A stretch of DNA of 14,291 nucleotides from Acidobacteriota bacterium (GCA_013813755.1 JACCRD010000023.1:1-14291); one strand, 5' to 3'. Positions 1 through 7,293 are shown, counted from the first letter of the stretch. The notes: a model not told the origin generated them from the sequence alone. Program-made: numbers and translations.

Positions 1-22
1 AAAACGAAAAAAGGGAAATATT

Positions 23-949
23 ATGAAGAAAATTATCTCGTATGCCTTAGTTGTGTTTTCAGCGTTTTCACTCGGCGCGCAGACAATTCAGGCACAGAAA
101 ACGCGGGAATTAAGAGTAATTACCGGAACTTACAACGACACGGCAACGATTGAGCCGACCCTCGCCCGAATCAAATCCTTAAAATTGCCCAACGGTTTTT
201 CAATAGCTAAATTTGCCGAAATTGAAAACCCGCGAATGCTCGCCGTCGCGCCGGACGGCACGGTCTATGTTTCGCAGCGCACGCCCGGAACTTTGACGAT
301 GCTTAAAGACACAAATGGCGACGGCGCGGCGGACGTGCAAAAAGTGGTTGCGGAAAAGAAACAGCTGCACGGCGTTTACATTTGATAGCAGGAAAATATA
401 TCTCGTGACCGTCAAGGAAGTTTTCGTCGCCGATATAAAATCTGACGGCAGCCTCGGTGAAATGCGAACAATTATCAATGATTTGCCGGATGCCGGACAA
501 CATCCGAATCGCACTCTGGCGGTAAAAAATAATCAGCTCTACATTACTGGTTGGAAGCACCTGCAATGCCTGAGACGAAACAAATCTTGAAAATGCGACG
601 ATTCTAGTCACCAATTTAAACGGACAAAATCGCAAAGTCTATGCCTCCGGTTTGCGTAACACGATTGGTTTCGGATGGCATCCGGTGTCCGGCAAGATGT
701 TCGGGATGGATCACGGAATCGATATGCTCGGCGACAATGACCAGGAAAAAGAATTTAACGAAATCGTCGAAGGCAAGAAATACGGCTGGGCTTATGTGTA
801 TTCGACGGCGAAACTTAATCCGCACAATAAAGTGCCGCGCCCTCTGGGTTTAAGGTCACGTCGTTGCTAAAAGCGAAACGGTCGGAATGTACCAGCGCAA
901 ACCTGGTGTCCGTGATAAAGGCGAAATTTTGCCGCCGAAAGGTAAATAG
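23..949 (+). pseudogene. Decayed secreted L-sorbosone dehydrogenase-like (PQQ-dependent sugar dehydrogenase family) gene
   Basis: The original product was probably an exported soluble beta-propeller sugar dehydrogenase of the L-sorbosone/aldose dehydrogenase type. The start at 23 has an AAGGGA Shine-Dalgarno-like stretch at 11-16 and a signal peptide ending near QTIQAQ. Homology then runs through three frames. Frame 2 reads to KKQLHGVYI and stops at 383-385. Frame 3 carries KIYLVTVKEVFVADIKSDG, NDLPDAGQHPNRTLA and LYIT. Frame 1 resumes at VGSTCNA, meets a TGA at 571-573 where relatives have Cys in a CNACDE-type motif, and goes on through YASGLRNTIGFGWHP, FGMDHGID and EGKKYGWAYVY to a stop at 868-870. 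A last shift near 840-855 gives about 30 further codons to TAG at 947-949, which I cannot place. The C-terminal part of the propeller is missing. At least two frameshifts, one nonsense codon and a truncation make it non-functional. The family name comes from remembered motifs. Confidence 0.85.
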
Positions 950-1004
950 GGAAAACGGCTAACAACGGATAATTTGAAAGTGAGTTATTCTCTCAATGTC
1001 TATA

Positions 1005-1037
1005 AATAAAGGCGGATTTTTCCGTCTTTATTTTTTT
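1005..1037 (+). terminator. Rho-independent terminator after the decayed dehydrogenase
   Basis: A 12-base-pair stem, AATAAAGGCGGA (1005-1016) against TCCGTCTTTATT (1021-1032), has a TTTT loop and a single G-U wobble. It is followed by a run of T to 1037. It lies about 55 bases after the last stop of the pseudogene and 110 bases before ettA, so it separates the two transcription units. The stem is nearly symmetrical, but a T-run follows it only on the + strand. Confidence 0.85.
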
Positions 1038-1148
1038 GCAAAATTTTTAATGATACCGCCGCAAAAATTTATCGCACGTATTGGTTTGCGTTTTTATTTG
1101 AAGAACAAATAAACTTGGAGTTTTCAATCAAAAATCAGAATCAAATTT

Positions 1149-2837
1149 ATGAGTAACAACGAACCGAATAAAATCATTTTCTCGATGGTCAAGGTCAGCA
1201 AATTTTACGATAAAAAGCCGGTCTTGAAGGATATTTATTTATCATTTTTCTACGGCGCGAAAATCGGCGTTCTCGGACTGAACGGTTCGGGGAAATCTTC
1301 GCTTTTACGAATAATCGCCGGAACAGATAAAGAGTTTAACGGCGAAGTCGTGTTTTCCAAAGGTTATTCGGTCGGATATTTGGAGCAGGAACCGAAATTG
1401 GATGACGGGAAAACAGTCAAGGAAACGGTCGAAGAAGCGGTGCGGGAAACCGTTAATCTTTTACAGGAATTCGACGAAATCAACGTGAAATTCGGCGAAG
1501 AAATGACCGACGACGAGATGGCGCAACTGCTGACGCGGCAGGGCGAAGTGCAGGAAAAACTCGACGCGACAGACGCTTGGGATTTGGACAGCCGCCTGGA
1601 GATGGCGATGGATGCGCTGCGGTGTCCGCCACCAGACGCACTGATCAAAAATTTGAGCGGCGGCGAAAAGCGTCGCGTCGCTTTGTGTAAATTACTTTTG
1701 CAGAAACCGGATATTTTGCTTTTGGACGAACCGACGAACCATCTCGACGCGGAAACCGTCAGTTGGCTCGAACAGCATTTACAGAAATATGAAGGCACAG
1801 TTATCGCCGTCACGCACGATAGATATTTTTTAGATAATGTCGCTGGCTGGATTTTAGAACTGGACAGAGGCGAAGGCATTCCGTATCAGGGAAATTATTC
1901 GTCGTGGCTTGAACAGAAACAAGTGCGTCTGGCAACCGAACAGAAGGGTGAAGATAAACGGCAGAAAACTCTGGAGCGCGAACTCGAATGGATTCGGATG
2001 TCGCCGAAAGGTCGTCACGCGAAATCGAAAGCCAGAATTAATCAATATGAAGAACTCGCGTCACAGGAAGCGGAAAAACGCGCGGAGGATTTGGAGATTT
2101 ACATTCCCGTCGGCGAAAGGCTCGGCGATATTGTCGTCGAAGCGCACAAGGTCGCTAAAGGTTATGACGACAAACTACTTTTTGAAAATCTGGAGTTTTC
2201 CTTGCCACGCGGCGGAATTGTCGGCGTAATCGGACCAAACGGTGCCGGTAAAACGACACTTTTTCGCTTGATAACCAAACAGGAAACGCCCGACACCGGT
2301 GATTTCAGGGTTGGCGAGAACGTCAAACTCGGCTATGTTGACCAATCGCGCGATTCGCTGAACGCCGACAAAACGATCTGGGAAGAAATTTCCGACGGTT
2401 TAGATTTAGTGCAACTGGGCAAGCGCGAAGTCAATTCCCGCGCCTACGTTTCGCGGTTTAATTTTTCGGGAACAGACCAGCAAAAGCGCGTCGGTCAACT
2501 TTCCGGCGGCGAGCGCAACCGCGTTCACTTAGCGAAAATTTTAAAAACGGGCGCGAATGTTTTACTGCTCGACGAACCAACCAACGATTTGGACGTCAAT
2601 ACGATGCGCGCACTCGAAGAAGCATTGGAGAATTTCGCGGGCTGTGCTGTTGTCATCAGCCATGACCGCTGGTTTTTGGATAGAATCGCTACGCACATTC
2701 TGGCGTTTGAAGGCGACTCGAAAGTCGAATTTTTCGACGGCAATTATTCGGAATACGAAGCCGACAAAAAACGCCGCCTGGGCGTTGATGCCGATCAGCC
2801 GCATCGAATTAAATATCGAAGTTTGACCCGCGCTTAA
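1149..2837 (+). CDS. ettA: Energy-dependent translational throttle protein EttA (ABC-F ATPase)
   Basis: A cytosolic ABC-F protein with two fused ATPase domains and no membrane segment. In the EttA family it binds the ribosomal E site and gates the first elongation step according to the ATP/ADP ratio. Domain 1 shows Walker A GLNGSGKSS (residues 43-51), signature LSGGEKRRVALCK (from 169), Walker B LLLDEPTNHLD with D193/E194, and the switch histidine H223 in THDRYFL. The inter-domain arm that contacts tRNA (about 250-320) contains the family sequence ELEWIRMSPKGRHAKSKAR. Domain 2 has GPNGAGKTT (362-370), LSGGERNRVHLAK (from 451), LLLDEPTNDLD with D475/E476, and H505 in SHDRWFL. The 562 residues match the usual length of about 555, and all catalytic residues are intact. 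The start fits because the family begins a few residues before the first strand. No good Shine-Dalgarno is seen. It stands alone between a terminator and rsmG. Confidence 0.96.
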   Translation: MSNNEPNKIIFSMVKVSKFYDKKPVLKDIYLSFFYGAKIGVLGLNGSGKSSLLRIIAGTDKEFNGEVVFSKGYSVGYLEQEPKLDDGKTVKETVEEAVRETVNLLQEFDEINVKFGEEMTDDEMAQLLTRQGEVQEKLDATDAWDLDSRLEMAMDALRCPPPDALIKNLSGGEKRRVALCKLLLQKPDILLLDEPTNHLDAETVSWLEQHLQKYEGTVIAVTHDRYFLDNVAGWILELDRGEGIPYQGNYSSWLEQKQVRLATEQKGEDKRQKTLERELEWIRMSPKGRHAKSKARINQYEELASQEAEKRAEDLEIYIPVGERLGDIVVEAHKVAKGYDDKLLFENLEFSLPRGGIVGVIGPNGAGKTTLFRLITKQETPDTGDFRVGENVKLGYVDQSRDSLNADKTIWEEISDGLDLVQLGKREVNSRAYVSRFNFSGTDQQKRVGQLSGGERNRVHLAKILKTGANVLLLDEPTNDLDVNTMRALEEALENFAGCAVVISHDRWFLDRIATHILAFEGDSKVEFFDGNYSEYEADKKRRLGVDADQPHRIKYRSLTRA

Positions 2838-2849
2838 AACCTTAAAAGC

Positions 2850-2855
2850 TAAAAT
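2850..2855 (+). promoter_or_regulatory. Possible -10 box (TAAAAT) upstream of rsmG
   Basis: TAAAAT lies 12 bases after the ettA stop codon and 36 bases before the ATG at 2892. If used, transcription would start near 2862, just at the left arm of a possible hairpin (2863-2898) that includes the ATG at 2892. No convincing -35 hexamer is visible, so this is a weak call based on the hexamer and on its recurrence before other genes here. Confidence 0.3.
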
Positions 2856-2891
2856 GATGATGCGCGTTAAAGAAGTTTAGCAAGCACTTCA

Positions 2892-3533
2892 ATGCGCGTT
2901 TTTAATTTTTCAATGTATATTTCCCAAAAAGAATTTACTGACGAGCTTAAAAAAAACCAGGCTGAGTTTAATGTTTTTATAAGCGCGGAAAAGATGAATG
3001 AGCTTTTAATTTATTACCAGTTCATTCAGAAACATAACGAAATTCTTCACCTAGTCGCGCCGTCTTCACCAGAAATATTTGCTGTCAGACACGTTTTAGA
3101 ATCTCTCTTTTTGCAAAAGTATTTACCCAAAAATGCATATTTCGCGGACATCGGCGCGGGTGCGGGATTGCCTTCGATTCCCTGTTTAATTTTCCGGGAA
3201 GATTTACGAAGCGTTTTGATTGAATCAAAATTAAAAAAAGCAAATTTTCTTAAACAAGCTTTATGCGAATGCAATTTAGAAAATCGCGCGAAAATTTTTG
3301 CGCGGCAGTTTGAAGAATTGCAGAAGCCTGCAGATATTCAATTCGTAACCTGCCGTGCGCTGGACAATTTTGCGCGGAAACTTCCCAAAATTCTCAAATG
3401 GTCAAAGAAAAGCGATTTGCTGCTTTTCGGCGGGAATAATTTAGCGGAAGAATTAAGCAAACACGCAGTAAAATACCAGCAAAAACTGATTCCGCAATCC
3501 GAGCAGCGGTATCTTTTTATTATTCAAAATTGA
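2892..3533 (+). CDS. rsmG: 16S rRNA (guanine-527 N7) methyltransferase RsmG/GidB
   Basis: An S-adenosylmethionine-dependent methyltransferase that in its family modifies G527 of 16S rRNA within the 30S subunit. It has the family layout: an N-terminal helical part with the NEILHLVAPSSPE segment, then RH (66-67) in AVRHVLESL, the SAM-binding glycine-rich loop DIGAGAGLPSIP (86-97), the ESKLKKANFLKQ stretch (111-122), and TCRALDNFARKLP (153-165) where relatives have SRA. The 213-residue length is normal. The annotated start at 2892 has no Shine-Dalgarno. The next in-frame ATG at 2913 (MYISQKEFTDEL) fits the family N-terminus better and would give 206 residues. The gene lies 54 bases after ettA and could be co-transcribed or use its own TAAAAT box. 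It ends in TGA at 3531-3533; the same frame then stays open into the next gene. Confidence 0.92.
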   Translation: MRVFNFSMYISQKEFTDELKKNQAEFNVFISAEKMNELLIYYQFIQKHNEILHLVAPSSPEIFAVRHVLESLFLQKYLPKNAYFADIGAGAGLPSIPCLIFREDLRSVLIESKLKKANFLKQALCECNLENRAKIFARQFEELQKPADIQFVTCRALDNFARKLPKILKWSKKSDLLLFGGNNLAEELSKHAVKYQQKLIPQSEQRYLFIIQN

Positions 3534-3563
3534 TGTTTTTCAGTTTTGATTTCGCGTTTCACT

Positions 3564-3569
3564 TATAAT
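3564..3569 (+). promoter_or_regulatory. Consensus -10 box (TATAAT) before the lysine-rich protein gene
   Basis: A perfect TATAAT sits between the rsmG stop and the start of the next gene. It lies inside the reading frame if the far-upstream ATG at 3546 is used, which argues against that start. The ATGs at 3573 and 3582 lie 3 and 12 bases beyond it, so the transcript would have almost no leader. No clear -35 stands at 16-18 bases; TTGATG at 3530-3535 is too far away. Confidence 0.45.
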
Positions 3570-3581
3570 ACAATGTATTAT

Positions 3582-4643
3582 ATGAAACACGAATCAGCTA
3601 AAAATAAAGTAGTTCCGAAATCAAAAGCAGAAGAAGCACAGACGGTCAGTAAACCAACGCCAACAATTTCTACGGCAAAAAAGTCTGCTACCAACGCAGA
3701 TTTAACCGTTCAAAAACAAAACTCTGTCAAAAAGGTTGCTTTTGCTAAAAAAGTCTCGACTTTGAATGTTTCAACTCAAAGTTTAAAAAAAAAAGCTGAA
3801 AAGAATGTTTCAAAAATATCCTCTGAAACCATAAAAGGTCTTGGAGTTAAAACAATAATTTCAATCAAAAAAGTTAAATCAGCGGTAAGAAAAGCTGAAC
3901 CGAAAGTTTCTAAGCGTCAAATAAAGCAAAAAATTGAAAAGACCGCGCCCAAAATTCCCGTCAAAAAAATTGAACTGAAAGTTGAGAAAGCAAAAATAAT
4001 TTCTTCGGCTAAAATTGCTTATCCGGCGCCGGAAAAGTTAAAAACAATTGTTTCAACCAAAATTATAAAACCGACGGCGGAAACAAAACAAGCGACGGCA
4101 AAAAACGTTTCTTCGGCGACGAAGATTATATCCGGCGACAAAAAATTACTGTCTGTTTCGGCTCCAAAAATAAATGTAAAAACTTCTTTCAAACCAGTTC
4201 AAGTTAAAGTTCCGAAACCTGAAATTGTGGCTGCTAAAAAGACGAAAGCTGTTGAAGCAAAACTTATAACAGTAAATTTGTCAATTTCTAAACCGCCGAA
4301 AAAGAAAAAAATCAAACCGATTAGTTCGGCAATATTTCGCGGAAAAAAAGAAAGATATTCGTTTGAAGTTTTTTCGTTAACAGAGGAGTTCGAATCGGTT
4401 CCGGCAGTTTTTGTAATTTCCAGACGCAAGACGGACAAGCTAAAAAAAGCGCATCATTCGCTGGTCTGTATCGGGCAGACAAATTCGATTTTTGATGAAC
4501 TAAAAAAACATCGAAAGGGTAAATGTGTCAAAAAACATCAGGCAAATGTCGTCAGCATTCTGCCGGAAGCAAACGAGAAAATACGCCTCCGAATCGAAAC
4601 CGATTTAAAAGCTGCGCACAGCGTCGCTTGTAGTTTTGAATAA
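3582..4643 (+). CDS. Lysine-rich histone H1-like tail fused to a divergent GIY-YIG-like domain
   Basis: No named gene is recognised. From ATG 3582 the protein has 353 residues in two parts. Residues 1 to about 250 are low-complexity, rich in Lys, Ala, Ser, Val and Pro with few acidic residues (for example KKIELKVEKAKIISSAK), like bacterial histone H1-like or DNA-coating tails. Residues about 257-353 form a compact domain that reads like a GIY-YIG fold: AVFVIS for the GIY strand, VCIGQTNSIFDELKKHRKG for the YIG strand and first helix, and RLRIETDL with the metal-binding glutamate position (E339). At the usual catalytic arginine position in that helix I see E306, so nuclease activity is doubtful. 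There is no signal peptide or membrane segment. A run of ten A (3785-3794) lies in the tail. The start at 3582 was chosen because 3546 would place the TATAAT box inside the gene; 3573 is also possible. Nucleic-acid binding is inferred. Confidence 0.75.
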   Translation: MKHESAKNKVVPKSKAEEAQTVSKPTPTISTAKKSATNADLTVQKQNSVKKVAFAKKVSTLNVSTQSLKKKAEKNVSKISSETIKGLGVKTIISIKKVKSAVRKAEPKVSKRQIKQKIEKTAPKIPVKKIELKVEKAKIISSAKIAYPAPEKLKTIVSTKIIKPTAETKQATAKNVSSATKIISGDKKLLSVSAPKINVKTSFKPVQVKVPKPEIVAAKKTKAVEAKLITVNLSISKPPKKKKIKPISSAIFRGKKERYSFEVFSLTEEFESVPAVFVISRRKTDKLKKAHHSLVCIGQTNSIFDELKKHRKGKCVKKHQANVVSILPEANEKIRLRIETDLKAAHSVACSFE

Positions 4644-4729
4644 AAACAACCGTTATAAAAAAGCTCAAAACCCATAACATTTTATGTCTTCATAACCTCT
4701 CCTTTTAACCTAATATGTAGTGGTTCTGT

Positions 4730-4735
4730 TAAAAT
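4730..4735 (+). promoter_or_regulatory. TAAAAT box 6 bases before a start codon (leaderless-type promoter)
   Basis: TAAAAT is separated from ATG 4742 by exactly six bases, which would put the transcription start at about the A of the start codon. The 98-base gap after the preceding gene contains no Shine-Dalgarno close to the ATG and no clear -35. The same spacing occurs before the genes starting at 6444 (+) and 10047 (-). Confidence 0.4.
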
Positions 4736-4741
4736 AAGTCA

Positions 4742-5257
4742 ATGAATTTACGACCTGAGAAAAACGAATACGCCGAATTTTATGAAACTTATGTTTCATT
4801 AGTTAATGAATCTGATATTGTTTCGGCTTTGGAAAATCAGCCAAAAGATTTGCGAGAAATACTTGCTGAAATTTCCGCCGAAAAGGAAAATTTCCGGTAT
4901 GCTGCAGGCAAGTGGAGCGTAAAAGAACTGCTCGGACACGTCATCGACGTGGAGCGTGTTTTTTCGTATCGCGCATTGCGAATCTCACGCGGCGACCAGA
5001 CACCGCTGGCGGGTTTTGAAGAAAATTTTTATGTTGCGCGCAGCAATTTCAGCAACTGCAATTTTGCCGATTTAATCGAAGAATTTTCGATGCTTCGCGG
5101 CGCAAATGTTTTGCTTTTCAAAAACTTGTCAAACGAAGCGTGGCGACGCACCGGCACGGCGAGCGACGCGGAAGTCTCCGTTCGCGCGCTGGCTTTTATA
5201 ATGGTCGGTCACGTCCGGCATCACTTGAAAATTTTGCGAACCAGATATTTGGCTTAA
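4742..5257 (+). CDS. DinB superfamily protein (DinB_2 type four-helix metal-binding protein)
   Basis: A 171-residue cytosolic protein of the DinB/YfiT four-helix-bundle superfamily. Members usually bind a divalent metal through three histidines, and many act as thiol-dependent transferases or have unknown substrates. The histidines are visible: H66 in WSVKELLGHVID and H157 with H161 in VGHVRHHLKIL. The blocks KWSVKELLGHVIDVERVFSY and ALAFIMVGHVRHHL are typical of the family. The N-terminal 30 residues are an ordinary extension. It ends immediately before the next ATG (stop 5255-5257, ATG 5258), so it is very likely co-transcribed and translationally coupled with the flavoprotein. The substrate cannot be told from the sequence. 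Confidence 0.88.
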   Translation: MNLRPEKNEYAEFYETYVSLVNESDIVSALENQPKDLREILAEISAEKENFRYAAGKWSVKELLGHVIDVERVFSYRALRISRGDQTPLAGFEENFYVARSNFSNCNFADLIEEFSMLRGANVLLFKNLSNEAWRRTGTASDAEVSVRALAFIMVGHVRHHLKILRTRYLA

Positions 5258-6421
5258 ATGAAATTCGACGTAATTATAATTGGCGCGGGCGCAGCCGGAC
5301 TTTTTTGCGCGATTGAATCGGGCAGGCGCGGGCGAAAAGTTCTCGTTCTGGAACACAACGCGCAGGTTGGACGAAAAATTTTAATATCCGGCGGCGGGCG
5401 CTGCAATTTTACAAATAAGGACGTTAAATCTGAGCATTTCATCTCCCGAAATCCGCATTTTTGCAAATCTGCGCTCGCGCGCTACACGCCGCAGGATTTC
5501 GTTGAATTAGTTAAAAAACACAAAATAGAATTTTACGAAAAGAAGCTCGGACAGCTTTTTTGTCGCGAATCTTCCCGCCAAATCGTTGAGATGCTTTTAA
5601 CCGAATGCCAAAAAGCAAAAGTCAAAATTCTCACAAATTACTCGGTCAAAGATGTTTCCAAAGACGAAAATTTCAAAGTTGAAACAGGTCAGGGCGTTTT
5701 TGAATGTGAAAGTTTGGTGATCGCAACCGGTGGACTTTCATTTCCAAAAATCGGCGCGGGCGATTTCGGTTACAAAATCGCCCGGCAATTTGGGTTAAAA
5801 ATTGTCGAAACTAGTCCCGCGCTCGTGCCGCTCATCTTCGCCAAAGATTCGCAAAATTACAAAAAATTGGCGGGCGTTTCGGTGGACGCCACAGTTTCGT
5901 GCGGGAAACAGACGTTTCGGGAAAACATACTTTTCACGCATCGCGGGCTTTCCGGTCCGGCGATTTTGCAAATCTCAAATTATTGTCAGAAAAACAAAGC
6001 GGTTTCGATTGATTTACTGCCGGAACGAGACGCGCTCGAAATTTTGCAGAGAAATCACGAAAGCCGACAATTGCTCGACAATTTTTTGAGTCAGTTTTTG
6101 CCAAATCGTTTCGCCGAAGTTTTCACCGCACTTCAATCCGCCAACAAACCGGTTTCGCAATTGAGCAAAATGGAAATCGAACGAGCAGCCGAAAAATTAA
6201 ACGACTGGCAAGTTTTGTTCGACGGAACGGAAGGCTACGACAAAGCGGAAGTAACGCTCGGCGGCGTTTCAACCGACGAGCTTTCATCGCAAAAAATGGA
6301 AAGCAAAAGAGTGAAAAATTTATATTTTATCGGCGAAGTCGTTGACGTAACGGGCTGGCTCGGCGGTTACAATTTTCAATGGGCGTGGTCTTCAGGTTTT
6401 GCGGCGGGACAATTTGTTTAA
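5258..6421 (+). CDS. NAD(P)/FAD-dependent oxidoreductase of the BaiN/HI0933 (YhiN) family
   Basis: A 387-residue flavoprotein of usual family length. The N-terminal Rossmann motif is GAGAAGLFCAIESGRRG (from residue 9), with the acidic end of the second strand in VLVLEHN. The family hallmark SGGGRCNFTN follows at 44-53. The second FAD-contact motif is ATGGLSFPKIGAGDFGY (156-172), and the inserted domain contains FTHRGLSGPAIL (226-237). The C-terminus carries IGEVVDVTGWLGGYNFQWAW, the FAD-closing motif of this family. Relatives include BaiN, described in bile-acid reduction in gut clostridia; the physiological role in environmental bacteria is mostly unknown, so I give no gene symbol. It starts with no gap after the DinB-like gene, and that pairing suggests an operon. 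All recognisable cofactor motifs are intact. Confidence 0.93.
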   Translation: MKFDVIIIGAGAAGLFCAIESGRRGRKVLVLEHNAQVGRKILISGGGRCNFTNKDVKSEHFISRNPHFCKSALARYTPQDFVELVKKHKIEFYEKKLGQLFCRESSRQIVEMLLTECQKAKVKILTNYSVKDVSKDENFKVETGQGVFECESLVIATGGLSFPKIGAGDFGYKIARQFGLKIVETSPALVPLIFAKDSQNYKKLAGVSVDATVSCGKQTFRENILFTHRGLSGPAILQISNYCQKNKAVSIDLLPERDALEILQRNHESRQLLDNFLSQFLPNRFAEVFTALQSANKPVSQLSKMEIERAAEKLNDWQVLFDGTEGYDKAEVTLGGVSTDELSSQKMESKRVKNLYFIGEVVDVTGWLGGYNFQWAWSSGFAAGQFV

Positions 6422-6431
6422 GAGAAAATGT

Positions 6432-6437
6432 TAAAAT
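6432..6437 (+). promoter_or_regulatory. TAAAAT box 6 bases before the secreted-protein start
   Basis: TAAAAT precedes ATG 6444 by six bases, exactly as at 4730-4735. A short inverted repeat, ATGTT (6428-6432) and AACAT (6441-6445), brackets the box, but at five bases it may be chance. No -35 is recognisable. Confidence 0.35.
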
Positions 6438-6443
6438 AAAAAC

Positions 6444-7028
6444 ATGAAATTTGCTAAAATCCTCATTGTTTTATCTTTCATTTTAGCTTTTGCTTTTAGT
6501 GTCTCGGCGCAGAACAACATTAAAAATAACAAATCTGACGGTTCTGTTTTCACCTTAAAAGAACAACTTGAAAAATTAACACTGTTAGTTTCTAGGGAAA
6601 AAGACGTTGAAAAGATTTTTGGCAAAAAATGTCGCAAATACTGTTTTTATAAAGGAAACTGGGGTATTTACTTTAATTACCGTCAAGAGTTTTTATATAC
6701 ATTCGAGGCATCAACTGGTAAAAGAATTATTTACAAATCTCAATCAAATGAGTTTTTTGGAAAGTTATTAACAGTAAGTGTGATTAAATACGGAAATGTG
6801 CCTTTAACGGATTGATACATTTACTCTAAAAATCTCAAATGTCTCAAATATGTTACTTATCCTGCAAAACTAAATACTCAAATTTGCTCTGATAATCAAG
6901 GGTTAGCTTATTTCGTATATGATGAAATTACACGCGACGGTAAATCTTATAAAAATGTTTTGGCAAACATTTACTTTTCTTTACCAGAAGAAAAATACAA
7001 TGAAATTATTGGCAATCCAAAACAATAA
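6444..7028 (+). pseudogene. Small secreted protein of unknown function interrupted by an in-frame TGA
   Basis: The frame begins with a clear signal peptide (MKFAKILIVLSFILAF, cleavage near VSAQ) and runs to TGA at 6813-6815. It then continues in the same frame for 70 further codons with no other stop, ending at TAA 7026-7028. The downstream part has normal protein-like composition (NQGLAYFVYDEITRDG, NVLANIYFSLPEEKYNEI) and follows on without a frame change, so the original product was probably about 194 residues. The pattern (a VSREKDVEKIFG segment, then a beta-rich region with a late GLAYFV segment) resembles small exported acidobacterial proteins that carry an L-x-S-x-x-x-D-V-E-x-x-L-G motif. 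I do not know their function. The alternatives are that the 123-residue form is the true product or that the TGA is a sequencing error. It sits 22 bases after the flavoprotein gene with its own TAAAAT box. Confidence 0.7.
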
Positions 7029-7084
7029 TATCAGTATCAGTAACGATCCTTTTTCAAACACTTTTTTAGGTAAAAAAATAAAAT

Positions 7085-7237
7085 TCATTTTACTGAACAT
7101 TCCTGTACTTGCGCGTGTCCGCAATAAGAACAGTTCAATCGCCCGTTTTACGGATTGAAAACCATATTTGCGCCGCACGACGAACACAGAAAACGATTGA
7201 TGTTTTCACGGTTTATTTTGGGAGCGTTCTTCAAAGA
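7085..7237 (-). pseudogene. Remnant of a zinc-ribbon protein gene
   Basis: On the - strand one frame reads RFLCSSCGANMVFNP, a TAA stop (7148-7150), then NGRLNCSYCGHAQVQEC and a stop at 7085-7087. Cys-x2-Cys-Gly-Ala followed by a hydrophobic-Phe-Asn-Pro turn and Cys-x2-Cys-Gly-His is the classic paired knuckle of a zinc ribbon, as in CPxCGAxxxFxPxxGxLxCPYCGH proteins. The match on both sides of the stop in the same frame shows a broken gene, not a chance ORF. The frame is closed by TGA upstream at 7238-7240, and no good start codon is seen. What followed the zinc ribbon is gone or was never present. It lies in the short gap where + and - strand blocks meet, just downstream of the J-domain gene and in the same orientation. 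Confidence 0.6.
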
Positions 7238-7293
7238 TCAAAATACGAATTTGTTCAATCTCTTAACGCACTACTTCATTTGATTGTAATTTT

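Noticed and set aside
571..573. TGA at a Cys position as a selenocysteine codon
   Set aside because: The gene also has frameshifts on both sides and lacks its C-terminus, so decay explains the TGA. TGA also serves as a normal stop for rsmG and the sigma factor gene in this window.
1364..1879. 171-codon open frame on the - strand inside ettA
   Set aside because: It is Ser-rich, has no recognisable domain and lies wholly antisense to a strongly conserved gene: a shadow frame.
3531..3581. rsmG and the lysine-rich gene are in the same frame with only one TGA between them, suggesting a read-through fusion
   Set aside because: RsmG ends at its normal family length and style (QRYLFIIQN), and a consensus TATAAT with new start codons follows, so two separate genes are more likely.
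7029..7293. Bidirectional terminator between the converging gene blocks
   Set aside because: Only a weak AT stem (GTAAAA/TTTTAC near 7072-7093) is present; it is not strong enough to call.
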